Shown in pieces: positions 1-11,458 of a stretch of DNA of 64,000 bases. This DNA comes from Lates calcarifer (lineage: Eukaryota; Chordata; Actinopteri; Centropomidae). The notes beneath the pieces were generated by a model. The model was not told the origin of the DNA. It searched no databases and saw only the letters and a program-made list of their open reading frames with translations. Each line of letters begins with the position of its first letter. Position 1 is the first letter of the stretch. The position numbers and the translations under genes were made by a program. The stretch spans positions 7,532,712 to 7,596,711 of the forward strand of contig NC_066851.1 of assembly GCF_001640805.2 (NCBI RefSeq), in the 5' to 3' direction.

Positions 1-115
1 AGGATGATAACAAATCCTGCAACAGCACCTCTAAAACTTGCAAATTAACACATTATATGTTTGATTAATCTGTACAAAATTGATTTCTAAAAATGAAAAT
101 TTGTTAATTGAGTCA
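1..115. repeat. fold-back MITE-like fish repeat, copy A (cut by the window edge)
   Basis: The stretch with CACCTCTAAAACTTGCAAAT, then TTAACACATTATAT and TTAATCTGTACAAAA, matches the core of a repeat common in percomorph genomes; copy C near 47.1 kb contains a related core (CTCTAAAGCTCAC). Only the interior is inside the window. It has no coding capacity. The family name was not verified; identification is from recall of the consensus. Confidence 0.5.
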
Positions 116-2195
116 ATTTCTAGGACTATTTCTAGATTCTCAGATGAAATAAATTCCTGTCAAGTGATTGGAAAGCATCCCCTGAAACATCATCATGAGG
201 AGCACAAAAACTCTAGCAAATGCTGTTGAAGTGTTGAAGAAAATATTTCTGACTGAACTCAAGAGCTTGAACAGGAGAGTGTGTAAGTATGTGACTGATA
301 AAAACAATAAATTAGCTGCACTTGAAAACAAGCCATACAGATGTGGGATCTATATTATACTTTAATGGAAGTATTTTGTGCTTCTATTTGACCAGAAAAT
401 GGATTCTGAGATGGGGATAGTGGCTCAAGGGAGGCCTTCCCAGTAGTCTGATGTTGTCTTATATTCAGCCAAATACAGTAATTTAGCTTTACATTCTTTG
501 ATTGCCAAAGTAAAGGCTCTATATAAGTCAAACTCAAAGTATAATTTAACTAAATGACACTATGAATGCCAAGAGACCAAGCACAACCTATTACTGAAGA
601 AAAACTGCAGACACTGCCATGTCCAGATATGAGTCACATTTACATCTCCTGCACTAAACACTGCCTACTGTACTGATCAAAACATTACATAAGACTGGTG
701 TGGTGGTAGGTTAGGAAGCCTGGCTGGGATCCAGAGGCTTTCTAGAGGCCCTGGCTTCTCTCTGTACATTAGCCAGGATATTAAAGGAAATGCAGGCCAC
801 CACAGGCTCCACTGCTGTGGTTTGCCATCAGCCGGAGCAAATCTGTGTGTTCCAGTGGCACACTCTCGGCCCAGTGTTGACATCAGGCCTGTGTGTGTGT
901 GTATGTGTGTTGTGGGGAGAGTGGGGGAGTCGGTAGGACAACTGCATGACCACTGTGTTCCGTTCTGTGTGGCCTGTCAGCAGCCGGTCGCTATAGTAAT
1001 ACTCACTCATTACACATAATAGTCACAGAGACAAAGAGGCAGGCAGATGTAAAGGACCCACACACACACACTCACACACATTGTCATGAGCAGACATTCC
1101 ACGTGGGCCCCTGTGTGTTCATGGGTCATTAGCATAGCTGTAGTGTTAGCTAATCGGCTGTGGCAGTGTTTTGCCGGGGACTGGCTGGGTGGGACAGGTA
1201 ACATTCAATTACAACCATGGCTGGTCGACACGGGGGAAGACAAAAAGACAGCAGCGTTACGTTACTAGGCAAACACACAACACACTCTACAGGAGGATGG
1301 AGAGTGAGAGTAAATATGGGGAGCCACCCTTTCCTCTGGAGTCAGAGCAGAAAGCTTCCCACCTCATCACTGGGCTGTTTTATTTCAATGAATACCACCC
1401 AGTGTGTGTGTGTGTGTGTGTGCGAAAAATGTGCCTGTGAGAACGTTTGTGGACATTTGCACATGACTCAACGTATATGTGTATGCATTTATATTTAATA
1501 GCTGAATTTGTATGTGTGTATCGTATGTGTGTGTGCGTGTCTGTGGGGGATTGTCTCTTAATATAGTTAAGCTGTGAAAAACCCCAAAGTCTTTGGCGAG
1601 GTCTCACACACACTTTTTCTCCTTCCTCCCTCTCACCAGAACCATTTATCAGAGCAGAACAGGGGCAGCTTGCGTGTCGTAAGCCTCTTTGGAGCCACAA
1701 ACAAATCAAGCAGGGCTCTCCATCAAATGAACTCCCCACTCGACTGGCGGTTACATAAAGGTTTACTCACTCGCTGTGTAAGAGCATGTTTCAGTGGGAA
1801 TGGCTTCTGATTGAATACATCCATACGTACCAGCGCAGGGAAGAAAAATGACTAAGACTCACAGAGTGGGGGGGTAATTGTCAAACTTTTTTTACTTTGC
1901 CATATGTCAGAATATTCAGAGGTTTTATGAGTATGGCTGAATCCTTTATTTCAGCACAGGTGTAGGAGCCATTCCAGATTGAGCTGCAAGCCAATATAGC
2001 TTTAATTTGACACTCAACACAATGAAATCAAGATACTTATTTCCCCTAGATGATTGTGATATTTTAAAGTAAAACTAATTTTGCAAATATTTTTCAGGAG
2101 TCCTGCCCTCTGATGCCCCCAAAAGTAAACACCATGCATTATACACTTGGTTCATTTCCTCAAGATGCAACTGAAGCTGCATTTTAAGATCTTCA
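116..2195. other. intergenic, no gene seen
   Basis: Unique-looking sequence with short TG tracts at about 890-910 and 1402-1422. The overlapping frames up to 119 codons come from TG/CA-rich sequence and resemble nothing known. Confidence 0.7.
1402..1422. repeat. (TG)n microsatellite
   Basis: About 10 TG units. Confidence 0.9.
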
Positions 2196-2278
2196 TGTCA
2201 AGTCAAGTCAGTTTTATTTATATAGACTTAGACTTAGAGCCAATTGGCGCACTGTACATATAGAGCAGGTCTAGACCA
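2196..2278 (-). mobile_element. L2/CR1-type LINE 3'-end fragment, reverse orientation
   Basis: Read on the minus strand, this is a short LINE tail with ATTGG near a tract close to CTATATAAATAAAA, finishing in CTGACTTGACTTGAC. The same tail appears in plus orientation at about 3345-3430. The GGTCTAGACC/CTGCTCTATA block is also shared by both. About 20 nt of the tail (between CAGTG and AATTGGCGC) differs or is missing compared with the plus copy. Confidence 0.7.
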
Positions 2279-2300
2279 TGCTCTAGATCTAGATCATGCT

Positions 2301-2687
2301 TGGTCCAGAATGCTGCAGCTAGAATGCTGACCAAATCGAGAAGGTTTGACCATATTACCCCGGTTTTAGCCTCCCTTCACTGGCTCCCTATTCATGTTAG
2401 ATCAGACTTTAAAGTTCTCTTAATGACTTATAAAATTCTAAATGGGCTAGCCCCCATACCTGTCTGATCTTCTTAACCCTTATATTCCCTCCCGTGCTCT
2501 GCGTTCTCAGAGTGCAGGGCTGCTGTCTGTCCCCAGAGTCAAAAAGAAGTCAGCAGGCTGCAGGGCCTTCTCCTATCGGGCCCCCTTCCTCTGGAACAAC
2601 CTCCCTAGTGATATTAGACAGGCTGACTCAGTTGAGGCCTTTAAATCCAAACTAAAAACTCATCTTTTTGCCTTAACTTTTAACTAG
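2301..2687 (+). pseudogene. C-terminal remnant of an L2/CR1-clade LINE reverse transcriptase
   Basis: Translation gives VQNAAARMLTKSRRFDHITP followed by VLASLHWLPIHVRSDFKVLL and MTYKILNGLAP, the hallmark end of the reverse-transcriptase ORF of fish L2/CR1-like non-LTR retrotransposons. The frame breaks near 2455-2465, where a base or two has been lost. It then continues in another frame as LSDLLNPYIPSRALRSQSAG through APFLWNNLPSDIRQADSVEA to HLFALTFN and a natural TAG at 2685-2687. The second part is open over about 75 codons, so the copy is not very old. The endonuclease and the polymerase core are absent: this is a 5'-truncated insertion, as is usual for LINEs. Confidence 0.85.
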
Positions 2688-3430
2688 CATATTATTCTGG
2701 TTCCTATTTCAGGATACCATTTTTCCCTCGGCGGGTTGGGTCAGTCTCAATGCATCAGTTAAGATTAATAGTTAGTAAATGTTGTCCATGATGTCCTGCC
2801 GACGAGATTACTATTAACTGTCTTAATATCGTTGCATCACTTTAACTGTGTGTTCTTCCCTCAAGCACATTAGTGCCCAGGCTGTGCTTCTCTCTCTCTC
2901 TCTGCTACTGTCTCTTACTGCAGGTGTCTGCCTCCAGAGCTGGAGAGTCTCCTGCTGCTCCATGATCCAGCTCAACCCATGATGCAACAATAATTAAACA
3001 TTTACTAGTGTTATTGATAGTGTTAGTGCTATTAACCATTGTTTGTCATTATTATTCCTTTAGCTGTAATAATAATTATTATTACTACTACTACTACTAC
3101 TACTATTTACATTTTGACTTAGTCTGTGTATCTGCAATGTTGTCTTTCTCCTACCCCATTCCCCACCCCTCTCTTTCTGTCTAAACCCAACCGGTCGAGG
3201 CAGATGGCCGCCCACCTTGAGTCCGGTTCTGCTCGAGGTTTCTGCCTCTTAAAAGGAAGTATTTCCTTGCACAGTCGCCTAGTGCTTGCTCATGGTGGAT
3301 CTGTTGGATTTTTTTCTGTAAATCTTATAAGATAAAGAGTACGGTCTAGACCTGCTCTATACATACAGTGTCTCGAGATAACTTCTGTTGTGAATTGGCG
3401 CTATATAAATAAAATCTGACTTGACTTGAC
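2688..3430 (+). mobile_element. L2/CR1-type LINE 3' UTR and tail, plus orientation
   Basis: Continues from the reverse-transcriptase remnant to the diagnostic end GGCGCTATATAAATAAAA followed by CTGACTTGACTTGAC repeats, the type of short tandem tail that L2-like LINEs carry instead of poly(A). An ACT/TAC trinucleotide run lies at about 3083-3105. The 69-codon open frame at 3126-3335 falls inside this UTR and is not a gene. Confidence 0.8.
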
Positions 3431-3855
3431 TTTATCTTATAAAATTTACAGAGAGAGACTCAACAGATCCCACCATGACCAGACACTAGGCGACTGTGGC
3501 AAGGAAAAACTTCCTTTTAAGAGACAGAAACCTTGACCAGAACCGGACTCAGAGTGGGCGGCCGTCTGCCTCGACCGGTTGGGTTTAGACAGAGAGAGGA
3601 GGGTGGGGGGATGGGAAAAGAGACAGACAACATTGCAAATACACAGACTAAGTCAAAATGTAAATATTAATATAATAATAATAATAATAATGATAATTAT
3701 AGCTAAAGGAATAATAATCACAGAACAGTGAAACATTAATAGCAATAACACTACCACTAACACTAATAAATGTTTAAATGGTGTAACATCATCAGTTGAG
3801 CTGGATCATGGGAGCAGCAGGAGACTCTACAACTCTGGAGGCAGACTCATACACT
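3431..3855 (-). mobile_element. second L2/CR1-type LINE 3' UTR copy, minus orientation
   Basis: This segment is the reverse complement of about 2928-3335. Shared blocks include CCAACCGGTCGAGGCAGA, CAGTCGCCTAGTG and TGCTCCATGATCCAGCTCAA (the last differs slightly here). An AAT run at about 3671-3693 replaces the ACT run. With the plus copy it forms a long imperfect inverted repeat whose arms are about 410-425 bp with about 95 bp between them. Confidence 0.8.
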
Positions 3856-4862
3856 ATAAAAATGTAAATATTGACGCAAAGTGAATGTATTTGTTGAACA
3901 ACTCAGAAATTGTAAACATAAAATTTGCTTTAAAAAATACTGGATATTTGAGAGCAAAACACAAAGCCGCCGGTGCTGTAGTTCCCCACAGCTTCCACTA
4001 GATGCTATTAATGCCGCATGCTATGCTAATTAGCTCATTACGTAAGTAAATGAATGAATTATTTGACAAATATATTTACATCAACATCATGTGCTTGTCT
4101 CCACAGGAAACCTGTTGTGTAAGTATGAAGTTTATACCATGAGTCATCGTTACTGTGTTTACAGGAATGTGTCTATGCACATACAGACAGACACGAAAAC
4201 AGACACGACCATGGTGACACAACAATAATACAGACAGTATGCACAATAGTGCTGGGGCAAAAGAACAACTGGGGCAGAGAACTAGGACAATTTGATGTTC
4301 ACTTTTGTTTTTGTCAAGCTCAATGTTAAGAGCCTTTTAAATGCACGCCCAACTAATAATTCAACTTATCAATCATTGCTCTGATACAGTAAGGCCTTGG
4401 GCTTTACCGCAGTAGTTGGATATGTTTTTCTTTTGGACTGGAGAATAACTAATCAATATCATCACCCCTCACCCTGCCCTGTTGCCAACCCTGACTAACC
4501 TACTCCCTGCAGCTAACAGGGGAGGTCTTTGTTGTGTCATGACCCCCCTCTCTCTCCAGCAACATGGTCTTTGCTGACTGTGACCACAAGGGCCACGAGG
4601 AGAGACCATTCACAATCTGGGGGTCCACAGCCTTGACAAAAGCTCAGGTCAGTGCAAAATGCACAAACAGACGGAGCAGAGCGTTGAACCTTCTGCTCTG
4701 TGGTCGGGCTACAGCTGGGACAGTCACTCTGGAAACTTGACCTTCACCTCTGGATCTGACCGTGGCTTTGGAGGATAGAGAGAGGGTCATGCCCTGCACT
4801 GACTCCTGTGACTCTATTGGTAATGGCATTGATTACTGCTCCTTGACACCATGATTTGTGAT

Positions 4863-4885
4863 TGTGTGTGTGTGTGTGTGTGTGT
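4863..4885. repeat. (TG)n microsatellite
   Basis: About 11 TG units. Confidence 0.9.
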
Positions 4886-6129
4886 ATTACTGTGGGTATG
4901 ACTGTGTGTGAGTGTTGCTAACAGCTGAAACAGACTGACAGCCTTGAATTATGTGGACAAGATGGATGTTGTATGGCTCTGTTGAGTATTTTGAATGATT
5001 CATGGTGATGACAAACGCTCGCTACCTCTAGGCGAAAAATATGAAGTATACAGTCCCTTTGGTCCCTACACCATCTCAGCTCCATCTCACACCCTTCCCT
5101 TGTGGAGGACAAAGGGGCTTTTAGGGCCCTGATGAGGTGAGGAGTTCTCTCTATCTCATCTCAATTACTGCTGTCATTAAGGCAGAGAGGACTTTGAAGA
5201 GGAGGTAGCCCAGAGTGACACTTAGAGTACACTTAACCTTCGGGAATGGAGATGTCTTTACTCTGGCTGAAATATTTAGAAAAGCTGGTGAATTTATAAA
5301 AATCTGAAGAAGAAATTAAATTTAGAGAGAGATCTTTTTCGTGAATTACAGCAGTTTATATTAGTTGGTTGTCAAATCCACAATAATCACCAACAATTAA
5401 TGCTTCATCATCAGCTAAAATGATGCACTCTTCTGAATACTGAAGCCCTAGAATTCATTGATGTTCATCAACATGGGATCGCATGACTATAAAAGAGCGA
5501 TCTATAAGTGTTTGTCTAAACGATAGGTTGTAATTTGAAATGAAGTGTACACTCATACATAGAGGGCCTGGTCTCCTAGGGCCACTAGTGAACATTAGAA
5601 AAGCCTGCAACTCACACTACACATGAATATTTAAGGACACACTGGGACTCTTCCATTTAACATCCCAAAGGGGGTGAAGCAGGCCCCTATATCCTCACTC
5701 CTGCCTTATTGCACTCTCTCCTAACTCTGACCTCTGTCACCTTCTTGCACTTCCCCTTCTCTTACTTCTCTGCCCCCACTCTCCCTTTTGTTCTGTCCTC
5801 TACACCTCTGTCACTATTGAAATTCTGTTTTTCCTTACCCTCATGTCTCAAACTTGCCTGCTGTCTCTTCTGTCTGTGGTTCCTCAGAGCTCAGGAGCCA
5901 CTGAGGCAGATGAAGGGATGAGCACTTGTTTTTTTCCCCCCTTCTTCCCTCTGCCCTGCCCAGCCAGCAGGCTGCCAGTACGTGGAGGAGATTGAGATGC
6001 GGCTGACGATGCGGCAGCTGGTTCTTCTTTGGGGTCTAATCACTCCCAGAGAGCCGACCATGGTTTGATTTGGTTTTTTACAGCCCAGCCTTATTTTTCA
6101 CATCAGCGACGTGAATGCCCCCTCAAACC

Positions 6130-6350
6130 CTCCCCCTATACTTTTGATCAAATTTGCACCATATGCCTTTGAAGGGAGATGAACCGACTGGCGGGTGTGC
6201 TTCTCTTTAACTCCCCTTCCCGGTGCAAGTGGTTTGATCAGGCCCCAGCCCTGATGGGGGCAAGCTCTCCAATCCTGAGACAGTATTATGTTCCCAAAAT
6301 TGCCTGACTGGAGATAATGAAGGCCTATGATTTTTTGGAGCAGCGCTCCC
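6130..6350. promoter_or_regulatory. candidate regulatory block with TCF/LEF-like motifs
   Basis: TTTGATCAAA (6143-6152), CCTTTGAAG (6166-6174) and TTTGATCA (6233-6240) lie within 100 bp, each close to the TCF/LEF core CTTTGA(A/T). The surrounding sequence is unique and balanced in composition. The call rests on motif spacing only. Confidence 0.2.
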
Positions 6351-9300
6351 ATCCAGAAAGAGGAGGAGACAGGGACTTGACTAAGGACGTGCTCAGTAGA
6401 CCGTTACTACCAAATCAACTTCCAGAGGTAGAAACAGGCAGATATGGGCATCAAAAGAAAGGCCATATACATCTAATCACCTCTAGTTTGATGTCTGTCC
6501 TTCTTTACTTGCAGACTCTCTCTCACTGCTGCAGCCAATAGGATTAGAAGAGTTTTATTTCACCTTGAATTACCACTGTGCGTACCATGCAGTGTAATCC
6601 ATATTGAAAGACTTCTGGGAAGAGTTTGGCCAAATGGGGAAAGGAAAAGAAGGAGGGAGGATGGTGGACTGATTGCTGAAATGAATGCCGTGTTGCCCCC
6701 ATATCTTTGTCCCAATGAAATCCTTCCCTCCTTCAGAAGGAGAGCCAATCAATGCCCTTATCAACTGTCTCATCAGGCCGACTGGCCAAATTAGCCTTTG
6801 GCAATTCACAGAGTGACGCATAGTTTGTGTAATCAGGGAGAAATCAACATCTAAGAAACGAGAGTATCCACTGGAAAAACAGTGAGTAGAACAGTTAACT
6901 AAAGAAATGGCCAGTGACAGAAACAGATGAGGAAGATGATAAAAATCTGAGACACAACACATCTTTTGAGTGCACACAGGTACTGTGTACGCTGCACACC
7001 CAAGATACTCTTTATAATGACATGTGGTGTAGGAAAACAAAAGCAGATGCATTTGTAGACAAGGCTGAAAAGACTGATGTGACCAAAATATTATTCAAAG
7101 TACCAGACAGTTGATGCAATGGCATTTCACTTCATACTGTCTGGATAATTTCTCCTGTGTGTTTGCATACGTGTGTCAGAGACAGGTGAGTTTTATTCCA
7201 CCCATCCTGACATTTTTACTAATGCTGAAAACAGGTCAAATGCAATAGTATGTCTTTTCTCCTCCCTCTCCTCCTCCTCCCTTTCATCATTGTCAGTGGC
7301 ACCCATGATCTGGTTCCGCTTCCCCACTGGCTGTCACAGAGGTTTCCAAACAGCTGTGGAGATTTAACGGCTGGAAAACAATAGCTTGTGTCTTTTCTTC
7401 TGCTCACAGGCACAAGCGTCTCTTGGCTTGAGTCCCCACTGAAGCAGTGAATGAAGAGTTAAGAGACTTGAGGGAAAAATCAGTCCTCAATTACTCAGTT
7501 GAACAGCAGCAACAAGAGGATAAATACTTCAGTAAAGTTGTTCTTTCCCATATTCCTAGAGAGGATATCAATAGGAGTGTGTTGATTGTGTGTTTTTAAC
7601 ATGCCTAAACCTATCTATGTTTGAAGAACATGCCCCATCCTGCCAAGTGGAAGTGTAGTTAAACATCAGCTAACATGCTAGTTGGCTGTTGACTGCTGCA
7701 GAGCTGGGAATCATTAATGAACAGTAATGAACAGTGCCCAGACATACTGTAACAGATGAGTTTGTGTATGTGTGCATGTACGTATGTACGCAGAAAGTGT
7801 CTTCGACATGCTGCATGCAGCATGCCTATCAGCAGGCCATCACTATTGATTTATTAATGCTAGAGAATGCTGCTGCGCTAATTGAATTGAGATCCAGGAA
7901 GTCAGTTAATGTAGCTGACAGCGATACAGGAATTTAATCTCCCCAGTGCACAGAATTATGACTCTTCCCTATCTGCGCTGTCAGAGGGATAAATAGTAAA
8001 TCAATCTTCTCTACAATGGGCTCCACTCAGAGCTTGTGCAGGATGGATCGTAACAACGTCTCTCTGTCTTAAACCATCAACAATCACTGCTCAAGCTGTT
8101 CAGTTGGTTCATTGTCTCATCCTTTCAAAGATAAATCAAAGTGCTGGAAAAGGCTGCAGCCTGAGGCAGATGTAGAATTCAAACCCCATAATCATAAAAC
8201 CTGTCATTAGAAAAAGACAATGTGCTCACTATAGCCAAATCACTTGTAACCCAATAGTTTATAGCCACCTACATTGTCCAAGTCAAGGCAATCATTCTTA
8301 TGCTACACACTTCAAAATCCACTTCCTGAAGTCCAGCCAGGTCCAGCTGGTACAGCGCCATTAATCCCCACCAGTGTGTGCCCTTGAAAAGAGTCCGCCG
8401 ACATCAGCGTTTCTATGAATAAGACCACCACCACTACAACAACCACTACAACTTCTTAGAATATCAGAACCGCTACTGCAGTGGGGCTCCAACATAAAGT
8501 CATTAATACAGGTCTAGTTTAATGTATACGTGTTTGTACAGCTGCTATTTAGCTGCCATCTGAAGGTAAAGGAAAGGCTGTATAGCCAGGTCTCTGACAG
8601 CACCGTGAGGCGGACTGTCCAGAGGAGCAAAAGCACAGATGCCGGCAGTCAAGCCAGGCAGGGGCCCGGGGCCAAACCACTACAGTGTACTCAAAGGCAC
8701 CACCACCCAGCCGGCCAAGGTGTGTGGGCTTGCTGGCTGGGAACAGATGACCCTGGACAGTCGGCGTGTGGATGTGTACGCACTGTATGAAGTGTGTGTG
8801 TGAACAAGAGCTGACATGAGGCACAGAGGCAAGTCAACCGAACTGATCATATAGTACATGCATCACAAAAATTCATAACCCAGAGAGGACACATATAGCC
8901 TGCCCAGTGAGAAGGTGCAATATAGCAAAGAGAAACAAAGACAAACAGAGAGAAGACAGACAGAGATGAGGATGAATATATTATACATTTATAATATAGA
9001 CTAACTGGCCAGGCGAGGGATGAAAAGGAAAACAATTTTTTTGCTCTTTCTGTTTCTCTTCTCAGTGGTTAATGGATACATGAGTTATATACAGTACTTA
9101 TTTTAGTCCCTTTAATCATGAGCTTTTATCGCATGTTCTGCCAAGACCTTCCACCAGTTACTGGTCGCGCCTGCCAAGAGAAATGAATGAAAATGTAGAG
9201 AAACCAAATATTGTGGAGCCATGGCTCAGAAGTCAAAACCCATCTTTTTCTTCCCTTTGAAGAGCTAAGCTATAAAAGAAACACCTAACTGGGACCAGGT

Positions 9301-9894
9301 ATTGTGTTCACAGAATGTGCGGATGAGAGACGTGGAAAACACTTTAATCGGGTTTAGTGATATGAGAGGAATTTGTGTGGTTAATATTACCTGGCTAATG
9401 CCTGTGCAACATAAGCTCATATAAGCTATGCAAAGACAAAACAAATGGCCATGTCAGCATTTTGAACTTATGTGGCTTAAGAACAGAGGAGACAACATCA
9501 TTAATCATTCTACGACATGCCTTGAGCTGCAAGAGAAAAAAATGCAAAAGTCATTCTTGTTCTAGACACAATATCTATAAATCACAGAGCAGTACTGCTC
9601 AGCAAGGTCCTCAAAAACAGGTTCAACATTCAAATAAATGAGAAAACAGAGTAAACATCCCCAGAGATCAAATCCCCTGCAGTAATCAGAGGTGTCAACC
9701 ATTATCCTGGTGTGTCCATAATGGATGGAAAGCCTGCAGAGTGGATGAGTGCCTCTGGTCAGGTCTGCTCTATAGGCTGCTGCATTAGATGGGGCCAAGG
9801 CTGTGGCCGCTGGAGCTCTCAGGCCTGGAGAGTAGTACTTAATGCTCGGGGGGAGTGGAGGACCTTCCTGCCCACAATGTCCTACCCCGTGCCC

Positions 9895-10060
9895 CCTGGA
9901 AAACCACAGCTGACCACCGGGGCACTGGGAAATGAAACCGAGGAAACCACGGGCCAGGCGAGAGCAGCACGGCCGCCGACACCAAGGCGGAAAAAACAAA
10001 GAGTCGGGCCTTTTGGCGGCTTGGTGGTTGGTGCTGATGGAGGTATTAAGATATTAATTG
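9895..10060. promoter_or_regulatory. candidate regulatory block with three RUNX motifs
   Basis: RUNX-like sites AACCACA (9902-9908), GACCACC (9912-9918) and AACCACG (9945-9951) lie within 50 bp, in a GC-rich, repeat-free block. The longer open frames that overlap here (9712-10068 plus; 9562-9999 and 9882-10355 minus) show no recognisable domain and are probably chance frames in GC-rich DNA. Confidence 0.25.
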
Positions 10061-10366
10061 CTTTTTGACATGATTTTGTTAAGGGAGGAGGGCAGGCCTG
10101 CGGCTTCTCACACAACAGCCAGTGTAATGGTGGAGAGACCTGACAGGGCAGAAAAAGTCCAGGTTGGGGCCTCTCCCTCCATGCTAGGAAGGAGAAACCT
10201 GCTTTCACACATGCTGCCCTTAAAATTATGGTTATAAAAGTTGTTCTGAAGATCATGATAACACAAATATTACTAGTCATATACATAGTGAATAAATGCA
10301 GAAACGAAAGAGCAATAAAAAGGCAAAGGGCAGGTGAAACAAGGATGTGAGCCACTTATATAAGTA

Positions 10367-10660
10367 GTAGTTCATCATTTTGGGAAACAAGCTTAATCAC
10401 CTTCTTGCTGAGAGTTGGACAAGAAGAATAAAACTCTCAAATCTGCGCATTCATTATGAAGCTATAGCCAGTTAGCTTAACTTAGCTTAGCATAAAAAGT
10501 AGAAGCAGCTGTTTCCCCCTCCTTCCATTCTTTGTGTTGAGTTAAGCTAAGCTAACCATCGCCCCAGCTTCATATTTAATGCACAGACATGGGAGTGGCA
10601 TCAATCCTCTGATCTGTCTCTTGGCAAGAAATAGAGTAAAAATATCTATTCCTTTAAAAA
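10367..10660. mobile_element. fold-back MITE-like fish repeat, copy B (core deleted)
   Basis: Two inverted arms are visible. The left arm (about 10367-10500) contains TTCTTGCTGAGAGTTGGA, then TATGAAGCTATAGCCAG and TTAGCTTAACTTAGCTTAGC. The right arm (about 10540-10660) contains TTAAGCTAAGCTAACC, CCAGCTTCATATTTAATG, CAGACATGGGAGTGGCATC and TTGGCAAGAAATAG, and reads as the reverse complement with mismatches. Only about 40 bp lies between the arms, whereas copies with a full core are a few hundred bases longer. It is non-coding and was probably mobilised by another element's transposase. Confidence 0.65.
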
Positions 10661-11398
10661 CTATAAGGACACCTCATGCCCTCCATTTCTTTTTTAACAG
10701 TGGAAGCACAAATACACTTTTTGGCTACTCTCAGAGTTAAGAAATTAGTCTACAAAGTCACAATGAATGAGCAGACAGTGCTCTAAAGGCTAAATGCGTC
10801 TCCTATTGTTGACTGGGTTAACCCCACTGAGGTGGTAGTGCGTCAGCTGGGGGCGCAGCCTGCGTACACGACGGCAGACATAAACAGCAGCGCAGCAACC
10901 CTGACGCAAGACCACGGCCTCACACACACTCAGAAAGAGGCTAAGGTTGCACTGGGAGAAGTGAATCACCAACCCTAGTGATTCAGGACACAGAACCTAT
11001 ACTTATGGGCTGCTGTGTTCATGAAACTGTACTCCGCTGTATGTGTGCGTGGGAGTGGCGTGTGTCCGATGCATATGTGTATACGGCGCAGGCAGCTGCC
11101 AGGGGATGGGATGGGCGGGGAGCATTACCATCAGCATCTCTGTGGATCAAGGAGAAGCCCCCAGTAATCCTGGCCTCTCTCCAGGCTCCCACACACCGCA
11201 ATTAGGATTAATCCTCCCCTCCTCCCTCCAACCGGCAGAACAACAGAGAATACTGGTATTTTGTGCGTGTGTTTGTGTGTGTCTGTATGGGTGTATGTGG
11301 TGTGGCTGTGGGGGGCAATTAGCCAACTTTGTATTTGAGGTGGAGATTCCCCCCCTAAAACCGCCAGACGACCACTAGGCTGTGGGACTGTGGGATGG

Positions 11399-11400
<2 letters not shown>

Positions 11401-11429
<29 letters not shown>

Positions 11430-11458
11430 GCACACACACACGTGCACACACACACACA
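11401..11458. repeat. (CA)n microsatellite, interrupted
   Basis: CA units with two short TG-containing interruptions at about 11429 and 11442. Confidence 0.95.

Larger units (their letters stand above)
3856..10366. other. intergenic, no gene seen
   Basis: Holds a TG tract at 4863-4885, an exon-like but unassigned segment at 4560-4647, and the motif-rich block near 6.13-6.35 kb. The 160-codon minus frame at 6570-7052 has no recognisable domain, signal or family match and looks like a chance frame. Confidence 0.7.

Noticed and set aside
3126..3335. 69-codon open frame
   Set aside because: Lies within the 3' UTR of the L2-type LINE.
6570..7052. 160-codon minus-strand open frame
   Set aside because: No recognisable domain, no codon-bias or splice context, and overlapping frames on both strands; fits a chance frame.
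9562..10355. Long open frames on both strands (up to 157 codons)
   Set aside because: GC-rich DNA lacks stop codons by composition; the translations are low-complexity Pro/Ser/Gly-rich and match no family I know.
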